A stretch of 64,000 nt of DNA from Streptomyces sp. KL109B (GTDB lineage Bacteria; Actinomycetota; Actinomycetes; Streptomycetales; Streptomycetaceae). The notes beneath the pieces were generated by a model that had not been told where the DNA came from, searched no databases, and worked only from the letters and a program-made list of their open reading frames with translations. The stretch spans positions 1 through 64,000 of the forward strand of contig NZ_JASERL010000013.1 in NCBI RefSeq assembly GCF_030766935.1, given 5' to 3'. Shown piece after piece: positions 8,552 to 16,282 of the stretch. The translations under genes were made by a program, and so were the position numbers. Each line of letters opens with the position of its first letter. The stretch's first letter is position 1.

Positions 8552-8608
8552 CGCGCTCCCCGATGCCGTACGTACCGAATCCCCGAGCGTACGAGATCGG
8601 GGAGCGCG
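8552..8608. promoter_or_regulatory. 13-bp inverted repeat in the divergent control region of the glutamylation genes
   Basis: Arms 8552-8564 and 8596-8608 are perfectly complementary, separated by 31 bp that contain CGTACG twice. It lies immediately 5' of the C26 hydrolase gene and about 120 bp ahead of glnA4. It could be an operator for a divergent regulon or a structured leader of the hydrolase mRNA. Confidence 0.5.
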
Positions 8609-8726
8609 CCACCGGGGCGTTCAGCATGCGGGCAGCCGCCCCGCCGAACGGCTTACGGCTTCTTCCCAGGCGGCAGCCCGGCCCCGTACGTTGTGGCTTC
8701 CGGTTGAGCTTGAGGAGGATCTTCCC

Positions 8727-10091
8727 GTGGCAGACCGCACACCCCCGCTGACCGTGGAGGAACTGCACGCCCTCGTCGCGTGCGGCGAGATCGACACCGT
8801 GGTCCTCGCGTTCCCCGACATGCAGGGCCGGCTCCAGGGCAAGCGCTTCGCCGCCCGCTTCTTTCTCGACGAGGTCCTCGACCACGGCACGGAGGGCTGC
8901 AACTATCTGCTCGCCGTCGACACCGAGATGAACACCGTCGACGGCTATGAGATGTCCTCCTGGGAGCGTGGGTACGGGGACTTCGCCATGCGGCCCGACC
9001 TCGCCACCCTGCGCCGCGTCCCCTGGAACGCCGGCACCGCCATGCTCACCGCCGACCTCGCCTGGAACGACGGCTTACCGGTCGTCGCCGCGCCCCGCCA
9101 GATCCTGCGCCGCCAGCTCGACCGGCTCGCCGAACTCGGGCTCACCGCCCAGGTCGGCACCGAACTCGAATTCATCGTCTTCAAGGACACGTACGAGCAG
9201 GCCTGGGACGCCGGTTACCGGGGGCTGACGCCCGCCAATCAGTACAACATCGACTACTCGGTGCTCGGGACCGGGCGGATCGAGCCGCTGCTGCGGCGCA
9301 TCCGCAACGAGATGGCGGGCGCCGGGCTGACCGTCGAGTCCGCCAAGGGCGAGTGCAACCCCGGGCAGCACGAGATCGCCTTCCGCTACGACGACGCCCT
9401 CGTCACCTGCGACCAGCACGCGATCTACAAGACCGGCGCCAAGGAGATCGCCGCGCAGGAGGGCTGCTCGCTCACCTTCATGGCGAAGTACAACGAGCGG
9501 GAGGGGAACTCCTGCCACATCCATCTCTCGCTCGCCGACTCCGACGGCGCCAATGTCATGGCGGGTCCCGACGGCGACGGAATGTCCGAGGTCATGCGGC
9601 AGTTCCTCGCCGGGCAGCTCGCCGCGCTGCGCGACTTCTCCCTGCTGTACGCGCCGAACATCAACTCGTACAAGCGGTTCAAGCCTGGTTCCTTCGCGCC
9701 GACCGCCGTCGCCTGGGGTCACGACAACCGCACCTGCGCGCTGCGCGTCGTCGGCCACGGCCGCTCGACCCGCTTCGAGAACCGGCTCCCGGGCGGCGAC
9801 GTCAACCCGTACCTCGCCGTCGCCGGGCTCGTCGCGGCGGGCCTGTACGGGATCGAGCACAAGCTCCAACTCCCGGACGCCTGCGCCGGAAACGCCTACA
9901 CCGCCGACTACGAACACGTCCCCGGCACCCTGCGCGAGGCCGCCGACCTGTGGGCCAACAGCCCCCTCGCCAAGGCCGCCTTCGGGGACGAGGTCGTCGA
10001 CCACTACCGCAACATGGCGCGCGTCGAACTCGACGCGTACGACGCCGCCGTCACCGACTGGGAGCTGCGTCGGGGATTCGAACGGCTATAG
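8727..10091 (+). CDS. glnA4: GlnA4-type gamma-glutamyl-amine (ethanolamine) ligase, glutamine synthetase family
   Basis: 454 aa. ATP-dependent ligase joining glutamate to an amine. Synthetase-fold motifs: VGTELEFIVF, GECNPGQHEIAFRYDDAL, KYNEREGNSCHIHLSL and the C-terminal ENRLPGGDVNPYLA. It is not the housekeeping nitrogen-assimilating enzyme; the order with an aldehyde dehydrogenase, SDR and C26 hydrolase matches the S. coelicolor locus whose GlnA4 (SCO1613 as I recall) makes gamma-glutamylethanolamide. The GTG start follows GAGGAGGAT at 7 nt. Codon 117 (9075-9077) is TTA, so translation may depend on the bldA tRNA. A substrate other than ethanolamine, such as a polyamine, cannot be excluded. 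Confidence 0.88.
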   Translation: MADRTPPLTVEELHALVACGEIDTVVLAFPDMQGRLQGKRFAARFFLDEVLDHGTEGCNYLLAVDTEMNTVDGYEMSSWERGYGDFAMRPDLATLRRVPWNAGTAMLTADLAWNDGLPVVAAPRQILRRQLDRLAELGLTAQVGTELEFIVFKDTYEQAWDAGYRGLTPANQYNIDYSVLGTGRIEPLLRRIRNEMAGAGLTVESAKGECNPGQHEIAFRYDDALVTCDQHAIYKTGAKEIAAQEGCSLTFMAKYNEREGNSCHIHLSLADSDGANVMAGPDGDGMSEVMRQFLAGQLAALRDFSLLYAPNINSYKRFKPGSFAPTAVAWGHDNRTCALRVVGHGRSTRFENRLPGGDVNPYLAVAGLVAAGLYGIEHKLQLPDACAGNAYTADYEHVPGTLREAADLWANSPLAKAAFGDEVVDHYRNMARVELDAYDAAVTDWELRRGFERL

Positions 10092-10101
10092 CCCCGAGGA
10101 A

Positions 10102-10132
10102 TCGGAAGGCTGTGAATTCGGAAGGCTGTGAA
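10102..10132 (+). repeat. 15-bp direct repeat at the aldehyde dehydrogenase start
   Basis: TCGGAAGGCTGTGAA occurs at 10102-10116 and again at 10118-10132. The second copy contains the GTG used here as start codon and the first offers an equivalent GTG, so the translation initiation region has been duplicated. Confidence 0.7.
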
Positions 10133-11519
10133 AGGGACCGCATTGGCACCGCTGCACGTACTGAACCCGGCCACGGAAGAGCTCGTGGCCACCGTCCCCA
10201 CCACCACCCGGGAAGAGGTCGACGCCGCCGTCGCCCGCGCCACCCGCGCACAACACGGTTGGGCGGCCGCCACCCCCGCCGACCGGGCCCGGCTGCTGCG
10301 CCGCTTCGCCGCCGCCGTCGATGAACACCTCGAAGAACTCGCCCAGTTGGAGGTCCAGGAGGCGGGGCACCTCGTCGGCAACGCCCGCTGGGAAGCCGGC
10401 AACGTACGCGATCTGCTCGACTACGCGGCCGGGGGCGTCGAGCGCCTGAACGGCCGTCAGATCCCGGTCCCCGGCGGCCTCGACGTCACGTTCCTCGAAC
10501 CGCTCGGCGTCGTCGGCGTCATCGCGCCCTGGAACTTCCCGATGCCGATCGCCGCCTGGGGAACCGCCCCCGCCCTCGCCGCCGGCAACGCCGTCCTCCT
10601 CAAGCCCGCCGAGACGACCCCGCTCACCGCGCTGCGGCTCGCCGAACTCGCCCTGGCGGCCGGGCTTCCCGAGGGGCTGTTCCAGGTGCTGCCGGGGGAG
10701 GGCCCGGTCACCGGGAACGCCCTCGTCGAGCACCCGGGCGTCGCGAAGATCGTGTTCACCGGGTCCACCCGCGTCGGCACCCGGGTCGCGGCCGCGTGCG
10801 CGGACCGCGTGAAGCCGGTGACCCTGGAGCTCGGCGGCAAGAGCCCCAACGTCGTCTTCGCCGACGCCGACCTCCCGGCCGCCGCCGACCCCTTCGCCTT
10901 CCTCGACAACACCGGCCAGGACTGCTGCGCCCGCACCCGGATCCTCGTACAGGAGCCGGTGTACGAGGAGTACGCCGAGCTGCTCGCCGACCGGGTGCGC
11001 GCCGTCGTCGTCGGCGACCCGGCCGACGAGAAGACGCAGATGGGCCCGCTCATCTCGCGCGCTCAGCTCGACCGGGTCAGGGACTTCGTGCCCGACGACG
11101 CCCCCGCGATCCGGGGCAGCGCCCCGTCGGGGCCCGGCTTCTGGTTCCCGCCGACCGTGCTGACCGGTCAGGACCCGGACTCGCGCTGCGCGCAGGAGGA
11201 GATCTTCGGCCCGGTCGCCGTCCTGCTGCCGTTCACCGACGAGGCCGACGCCGTACGCCTCGCCAACGACACGCCGTACGGCCTGTCGGGCTCGATCTGG
11301 ACCCGCGACGTGGGGCGCGCGCTGCGCGTCTCGCGGGCCGTCCGCGCGGGCAACCTGTCCGTCAACTCGCACTCCGCGGTGCGCTATTGGACGCCGTTCG
11401 GCGGCTCCAAGCAGTCGGGGATCGGCCGCGAACTCGGGCCCGACGCCCTCGCCGCCTTCACCGAGACCAAGAACGTCTTCATCAGCACGGAAATCAGCAC
11501 GGAAGGGCCCGCTCAGTGA
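10128..11519 (+). CDS. NAD(P)-dependent aldehyde dehydrogenase
   Basis: 463 aa, ALDH superfamily. Cofactor and catalytic motifs: GVIAPWNFPMPIA, the general-base segment LELGGKSPNVVF, and the catalytic cysteine in NTGQDCCART. C-terminal segments EEIFGPV and PFGGSKQSGIGRE are typical. In context it would oxidise gamma-glutamylacetaldehyde or a similar aldehyde made from the GlnA4 product. It follows glnA4 by 36 bp. Start options are GTG 10128 and TTG 10143; the latter has AAAGGGA 5 nt upstream and may be the true start. Its last 4 bp overlap the next gene. Confidence 0.9.
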   Translation: MKGTALAPLHVLNPATEELVATVPTTTREEVDAAVARATRAQHGWAAATPADRARLLRRFAAAVDEHLEELAQLEVQEAGHLVGNARWEAGNVRDLLDYAAGGVERLNGRQIPVPGGLDVTFLEPLGVVGVIAPWNFPMPIAAWGTAPALAAGNAVLLKPAETTPLTALRLAELALAAGLPEGLFQVLPGEGPVTGNALVEHPGVAKIVFTGSTRVGTRVAAACADRVKPVTLELGGKSPNVVFADADLPAAADPFAFLDNTGQDCCARTRILVQEPVYEEYAELLADRVRAVVVGDPADEKTQMGPLISRAQLDRVRDFVPDDAPAIRGSAPSGPGFWFPPTVLTGQDPDSRCAQEEIFGPVAVLLPFTDEADAVRLANDTPYGLSGSIWTRDVGRALRVSRAVRAGNLSVNSHSAVRYWTPFGGSKQSGIGRELGPDALAAFTETKNVFISTEISTEGPAQ

Positions 11520-12304
11520 CCGACTCGCAGGACATCATCTGCCGCCGCCTCGTCGACCGCACCGCCGTCATCACCGGCGCCGGCAGCGGCATCGGCCTCG
11601 CCACCGCCCGCCGCCTCGCCTCCGAGGGCGCGCACGTCGTCTGCGGCGACATCGACGAGACCGCGGGCAAGCAGGCGGCCGAGGCGGTCGGCGGCACCTT
11701 CGTCCAGGTCGACGTCACCGACGCCGAGCAGGTCGAGGCGCTGTTCAAGACCGCGTACGACACCTATGGCTCGGTCGACGTCGCCTTCAACAACGCGGGC
11801 ATCTCGCCCCCGGACGACGACTCGATCCTCGAAACGGGCCTGGAGGCGTGGAAGCGGGTCCAGGAGGTCAACCTCACCTCCGTGTACCTGTGTTGCAAGG
11901 CCGCCATCCCGTACATGCGGCGCCAGGGCAAGGGCTCCATCATCAACACGGCGTCGTTCGTGGCCCGGATGGGCGCCGCCACCTCGCAGATCTCCTACAC
12001 CGCGTCCAAGGGCGGCGTCCTCGCCATGTCGCGCGAGCTGGGCGTGCAGTTCGCGCGCGAGGGCATCCGCGTCAACGCCCTGTGCCCAGGCCCGGTCAAC
12101 ACCCCGCTCCTCCAGGAACTGTTCGCGAAGGACCCGGAGCGGGCGGCCCGCCGCCTGGTGCACATTCCGGTCGGCCGGTTCGCCGAGGCGATGGAGATCG
12201 CGGCGGCCGTCGCCTTCCTCGCCAGCGACGACGCGGCGTTCGTGAACGCCACCGACTTCCTGGTCGACGGCGGGATTTCGGGCGCGTACGTGACACCAGT
12301 GTGA
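11516..12304 (+). CDS. Short-chain dehydrogenase/reductase (classical SDR)
   Basis: 262 aa. Cofactor motif TGAGSGIG near residue 20, NNAG further on, catalytic Ser-Tyr-Lys in SYTASKGG, and the C-terminal FLVDGG. An acidic residue at the end of the second strand (CGDID) points to NAD(H) preference. The GTG start overlaps the ALDH stop (GTGA), so the two are translationally coupled. Its likely role is alcohol-to-aldehyde oxidation of the gamma-glutamylated ethanolamine before the ALDH step; this is inferred from context. Confidence 0.9.
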   Translation: MTDSQDIICRRLVDRTAVITGAGSGIGLATARRLASEGAHVVCGDIDETAGKQAAEAVGGTFVQVDVTDAEQVEALFKTAYDTYGSVDVAFNNAGISPPDDDSILETGLEAWKRVQEVNLTSVYLCCKAAIPYMRRQGKGSIINTASFVARMGAATSQISYTASKGGVLAMSRELGVQFAREGIRVNALCPGPVNTPLLQELFAKDPERAARRLVHIPVGRFAEAMEIAAAVAFLASDDAAFVNATDFLVDGGISGAYVTPV

Positions 12305-12347
12305 GAACCCTGTGAGCATCGCCCCGGCGCGTGTACGGTCCACTCAC

Positions 12348-13646
12348 ATGCGTAACAGACATGTTGCCGCGTGGACCTCGGTCGCGGCCGCCGCCCTGCT
12401 GGCGGCCGCCGGCCTCGCCACTCCCGCGGCCGCCGCCACGTCCGCACAGCCCGCCTCCGCGAACTGCCCCCAGCTGTCGAAGAAGCTGCCCTGGTACGGC
12501 CAGAACCGGGCCAAGCTCCAGCGCATGATCGACGAACGGGGCATCTGCGGCGGACACAAGGGCCCGCGTCCCGTCGCCGCGTTCGACTGGGACAACACCG
12601 TCGCCAAGAACGACGTCACCGACGCGACCATCGCCTGGTCGCTCAAGCACGACAAGATCCTGCGGCCCGCGAGCTGGAAGCAGACCAGCAAGTGGCTGAC
12701 CGACGACGCCGACAAGGCGCTCACCGCCGCCTGCGGCACCGACGTCCCCGTCGGGTCCCCGCTGCCGACCTCCACCGACACCGACTGCACGGACGAGATC
12801 TTCAACATCCGTGAGTCCGGCAAGACGATGAGCGGCGCCGCCGCCTTCGCGGGCGAGTGGAACCACCGGCGCACCGTGCCCCAGTACGCCTGGGTGCCCC
12901 AGCTCTTCGCGGGCCACACCGTCCCCGAACTGGAGTCGTACGCCGCCGCCGCGCGCAAGGAGGCCCTCGCCGCCCCCATCGGCTCCACGCAGAAGCTGGG
13001 CACCCACACCATCCCCGGCTACGTCCGGTACTACGAGCAGCAGCGCGACCTGATCCGTACGCTCCAGAAGGCCGGCTTCGACGTCTACATCGTGTCGGCC
13101 GGGTCCGAGCCGGTCACCGAGGTCTGGTCGGCGGGTGTGGGTATCGACCGCGCCCACACCATCGCCATCCGCTCCGTCCTCGACTCCCGGGGCCGCATCA
13201 CCACGTACAACGAGGGCTGCGGCGGCGTCGGCAGGACGCAGGGCGAGGCCATCCCGTACATCGACGGCAAGCGGTGCTGGATCAACCAGGACATCTTCCA
13301 CATCAAGGGGAAGTCGGCCTGGGACAAGCAGAAGTGGAACAAGCGGATCGCGCTCGGCGGCGGTGACGCCGACACCGACGTCACATTCGTCGGCGACGCG
13401 ACCGGCTCCCACCTCGTCCTCAACCGCAACAAGCCCGAGATCATGTGCCGGGCCTACGACAACGCCGACGGCCGCTGGGTCGCCAACCCGATGTTCATCG
13501 AGCCGCTGCCCCAGAAGACCGGTACGTACCCGTGCTCGACGGCCGGATACAACAAGCCGGAGGGCGGCTTCGGCCCGCTGCTCAGGGACGACGGCTCGGT
13601 CGTGCCGGACCAGACCGACACCATCTACGGATCCGCGAACTCCTGA
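12348..13646 (+). CDS. Secreted HAD-superfamily phosphatase
   Basis: 432 aa from ATG 12348. The N-terminus (MRNRHVAAWTS, then a hydrophobic alanine-rich core ending AAAATSA) is a Sec-type signal peptide. HAD motif I is AAFDWDNTVAKND, motif II includes the serine of YIVSAGSE, and motif IV is VTFVGDATG. A cap-like insertion separates motifs I and II. Several cysteines fit an exported protein. Probable role: phosphate release from organic phosphates or metabolites outside the cell; substrate unknown. An upstream GTG in frame at 12312 would place non-signal residues first and is less likely. Confidence 0.85.
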   Translation: MRNRHVAAWTSVAAAALLAAAGLATPAAAATSAQPASANCPQLSKKLPWYGQNRAKLQRMIDERGICGGHKGPRPVAAFDWDNTVAKNDVTDATIAWSLKHDKILRPASWKQTSKWLTDDADKALTAACGTDVPVGSPLPTSTDTDCTDEIFNIRESGKTMSGAAAFAGEWNHRRTVPQYAWVPQLFAGHTVPELESYAAAARKEALAAPIGSTQKLGTHTIPGYVRYYEQQRDLIRTLQKAGFDVYIVSAGSEPVTEVWSAGVGIDRAHTIAIRSVLDSRGRITTYNEGCGGVGRTQGEAIPYIDGKRCWINQDIFHIKGKSAWDKQKWNKRIALGGGDADTDVTFVGDATGSHLVLNRNKPEIMCRAYDNADGRWVANPMFIEPLPQKTGTYPCSTAGYNKPEGGFGPLLRDDGSVVPDQTDTIYGSANS

Positions 13647-13654
13647 CGCACGTA

Positions 13655-13726
13655 CGGGGCGAGGGCCACAGTGACGTGGCTGGACGTGGCTAGACGTGGC
13701 TACAAGAACGTATAGCCCTCGCCCCG
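13655..13726. terminator. Bidirectional hairpin between convergent genes
   Basis: A 12-bp perfect stem, arms 13655-13666 and 13715-13726. The right arm lies inside the 3' end of the reverse-strand PLP-enzyme gene. The 48-nt loop contains GACGTGGCT(G/A) three times in tandem (13673-13702), the last copy ending in that gene's stop codon. Confidence 0.55.
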
Positions 13727-14902
13727 ATACGTCGGCACCGTCTCCACGACCCGGTCGCCCGACACCAGGTGCAGCGTCTCGAACCGCTCGCACAACTCCC
13801 CGGCCTTCGCGTGCCGGAACCACACCTTGTCGCCGATGAGCAGGTCGTCGGCGGCCGACCCGAGCAGCGGCGTCTGTACTTCCCCCGGGCCCTCCTGCGC
13901 GTCGTAGCGCAACCCCTCCGGGAGATACGGCACGGGCAGCCGGTCGACACCCGCCGCCCCCGAGGCCGGATACCCGCCACCGAGCACGGTGACCACCCCG
14001 ACCCCCGGCCTGCGCACCACGGGCTGCGCGAAGAGCGCGGCCGGACGCCCCGTGAACGACGTGTAGTTGTCGAAGAGCCGCGGGACATACAGCCCGGAAC
14101 CGGCCGCGATCTCGGTCACCGCCTCCTCCGCCGCCGTGTGCTGCACGCTCCCCGTGCCGCCCCCGTTCACGAACTCAAGGTCGGGCGCCACGCCCCGCAC
14201 CGCACGCACCACTTCGGCCCGCCGCACCGCCAGCTCCTTGCGGGCCGCGGCCTGCATCAGCCGGATCGCCCGCGATCGCACCGGCCGCCCCGCCAGCGCG
14301 TCCCCGACGCCCGCGACATGACCCTCGTACGCCATGATCCCCACGAGCCGGAACCCGGGACGGCGACTCACGACCCGGGCCAGATCGGCGAGTTGAGTGG
14401 GCGTACGCAGCGGTGACCTGAGCGCGCCGACCCTGACCCGGCCACCCAGCGTCCGCCACGACGTGTCCAGCTCCACGCAGACCCGGATCTCCTCGCGGCC
14501 CCCGTCCCGCGCGTCCTGGATGAGCCTGAGCTGCGCCGGATCGTCGACCATCACGGTCACCGCCGCCGCCAGCTTCGGATCGTGCGCCAGCTCCGCGAAG
14601 CCGTCCCGGTCGGCCGACGGATAGGCCAGTAGCACGTCCTCGAACCCCGACCGCGCGAGCCACAGCGACTCGGCGAGCGTGAACGACATGATCCCGGCGA
14701 ACCCTGGCCTGGCCAGCACCCGCTCCAACAGGGCGCGCGAACGCACGGACTTACTGGCGACGCGGATCGGCTTCCCGGCGGCCCGGCGCACCAGGTCGTC
14801 GGCATTGGCGTCGAAGGCGTCCAGATCCACGATCGCCAGAGGGGCGTCGAGATGAGCGGTGGCCCGGTCGTACCGGGCCCGATCGGCGGCGCGCGGTGTC
14901 AT
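13700..14902 (-). CDS. Alanine racemase N-terminal domain (fold III) PLP enzyme, amino acid deaminase/aldolase-like
   Basis: 400 aa. The N-terminal TIM-barrel carries the PLP lysine in IRVASKSVRS, and downstream segments VCVELDTSW, VGIMAYEGH and FVNGGGTGSVQ are typical of the D-threonine aldolase / D-serine dehydratase-like branch. It is probably cytoplasmic and acts on a D- or beta-hydroxy amino acid; exact substrate is not readable. The ATG at 14902 gives MTPRAAD; the frame remains open upstream but that stretch includes the neighbouring promoter region. It converges with the secreted phosphatase gene. Confidence 0.82.
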   Translation of the reverse strand: MTPRAADRARYDRATAHLDAPLAIVDLDAFDANADDLVRRAAGKPIRVASKSVRSRALLERVLARPGFAGIMSFTLAESLWLARSGFEDVLLAYPSADRDGFAELAHDPKLAAAVTVMVDDPAQLRLIQDARDGGREEIRVCVELDTSWRTLGGRVRVGALRSPLRTPTQLADLARVVSRRPGFRLVGIMAYEGHVAGVGDALAGRPVRSRAIRLMQAAARKELAVRRAEVVRAVRGVAPDLEFVNGGGTGSVQHTAAEEAVTEIAAGSGLYVPRLFDNYTSFTGRPAALFAQPVVRRPGVGVVTVLGGGYPASGAAGVDRLPVPYLPEGLRYDAQEGPGEVQTPLLGSAADDLLIGDKVWFRHAKAGELCERFETLHLVSGDRVVETVPTYRGEGYTFL

Positions 14903-15054
14903 GGCCGAAGCCTGCCAGACAGGATTACCGCAGGGTAGGGGGACGGATGGTGATGGATCGGTCGATCCCGTGTGCGACCCGTGTGCGGAGTACGCGTTGA
15001 CCTGGCCGGGCCCGTTAGAGTGACGCGCACGCAGGCCGAGGAAACGGGGGAGGC

Positions 15055-16275
15055 ATGAGTACGGAAGCCCGGCGCGTCCCGCCGCGCCCCACATCCCCGC
15101 CCCGGCCCACCGAACTTCCCCCCACGGCCCCACCGTTGCCTTCCACACCACCACCCCCGGCCCCGTCGTCCCGCCTCCCGGACGGCCCACCGCCGGCGAA
15201 GAGCACCGGTGTGCCCCTTCCCCCGGCCCAGCCGCCGAAGGAAACCCAAGCCGAGAGCACAACCCGCCTCCGCCCGATCCGGGGCGACCAAAATCAAGCC
15301 CCTGCGGCGCTTGAGCAGCGGGGTCCGGGGCAGCGCCCCGCGACCGCACCCCCGGCTCCGCCGACCCCACCGATGCCCTCAACCCCACCCCGCCGCTCCG
15401 TGGGCAGCGTCGACCTCACCCCCCGCCCGGAAACCGTCGGCCGCCCCTTCGTCCGGCTCGCCCGCCCCGAGCACTACGACGACCGCACCACCCTCCTGCG
15501 CCCCATCGGCTCCCGCCTCAAACCCCGCACCGCGGCCGCCGCGGCCTGCGTCGTGCTCGGCCTCGGCCTGATCGGCGGCGCCACCACGGGCTCCATGCTC
15601 ACCGGCGACGACGACGGCCCCCCGTCCGTACAGGCCGCCTACCGCGAGGCAGGACAGCTCTGGCACGGCGTCCCCGTCGACCGGCTGTTCCCGCGCACCC
15701 TCAAGGGCGAGGGCGCGGGCCCCGGCAGGGCGGACCGCACCTGGACCCGGATCGCCGTCGCCCCCGACAGCACCTGCGCCCACGCCTTCGACCCGCTGCT
15801 GCACAAGGCGCTGCGCTCCGCCGGCTGCCTGCGCCTGCTGCGCGCCACCTACACCGACGCCACGCAGAGCAACGTCACCACGGTCGGCCTGATGTTCACG
15901 AAGGCCGACGCGGAGGCGACGAAGGCGCTGCGCTCCCGCTTCCTCGAACAGGGCCTGGACCGCCGCGAGGACCTCATGCCCCGGCCCTACGCCGCGAAGG
16001 GCACGGTCGCCGAGGGCTTCGGCGACCGCCAGCGCGCGTCCTGGACGATCAACATCCTCACCGACGCCCCGGTCGTCGTGTACGCGGTCTCCGGCTTCGC
16101 CGACGGCCGCAGCGTCAGCGAACCGCAGCCCGCGGCCGACGCCATGAAGTCCGGCTCCACCAGCGCCCCCGCCCAGGCGGGCCTCGGCCACGACGCGCAG
16201 GGCATCGCCGACCGGATCGAACGCGACCTGCGCAAGACGGTCAAGAAGTCCGCGGACCGGGACACGGAGCAGTAG
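15055..16275 (+). CDS. Proline-rich single-pass membrane protein of unknown function
   Basis: 406 aa. The first roughly 150 residues are cytoplasmic, very rich in Pro, Ser and Thr and presumably disordered. One membrane helix lies at about 160-182 (VVLGLGLIGGATTG). The roughly 220-residue extracytoplasmic part has no domain I recognise. The ATG follows GGGGGAGGC. Residues 79-95 are encoded by a complete copy of the dispersed two-hairpin element. It ends 7 bp before a mycosin-like protease gene, so the two are probably co-expressed and may work together in the cell envelope. Confidence 0.85.
   Translation: MSTEARRVPPRPTSPPRPTELPPTAPPLPSTPPPPAPSSRLPDGPPPAKSTGVPLPPAQPPKETQAESTTRLRPIRGDQNQAPAALEQRGPGQRPATAPPAPPTPPMPSTPPRRSVGSVDLTPRPETVGRPFVRLARPEHYDDRTTLLRPIGSRLKPRTAAAAACVVLGLGLIGGATTGSMLTGDDDGPPSVQAAYREAGQLWHGVPVDRLFPRTLKGEGAGPGRADRTWTRIAVAPDSTCAHAFDPLLHKALRSAGCLRLLRATYTDATQSNVTTVGLMFTKADAEATKALRSRFLEQGLDRREDLMPRPYAAKGTVAEGFGDRQRASWTINILTDAPVVVYAVSGFADGRSVSEPQPAADAMKSGSTSAPAQAGLGHDAQGIADRIERDLRKTVKKSADRDTEQ
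15291..15339 (+). repeat. Two-hairpin dispersed element, copy 3, inside a coding sequence
   Basis: Forward copy; stem variant CTGC/GCAG, loop GGCGCTTGA, second hairpin GGGGC-AGC-GCCCC. It is read in frame without a stop in the proline-rich region of the membrane protein, the only copy fully inside a gene here. Confidence 0.85.
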
Positions 16276-16282
16276 CAGAACG

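Noticed and set aside
14997..15021. Promoter TTGACC / TAGAGT before the proline-rich membrane protein
   Set aside because: The 13-bp spacing is too short for a vegetative promoter.
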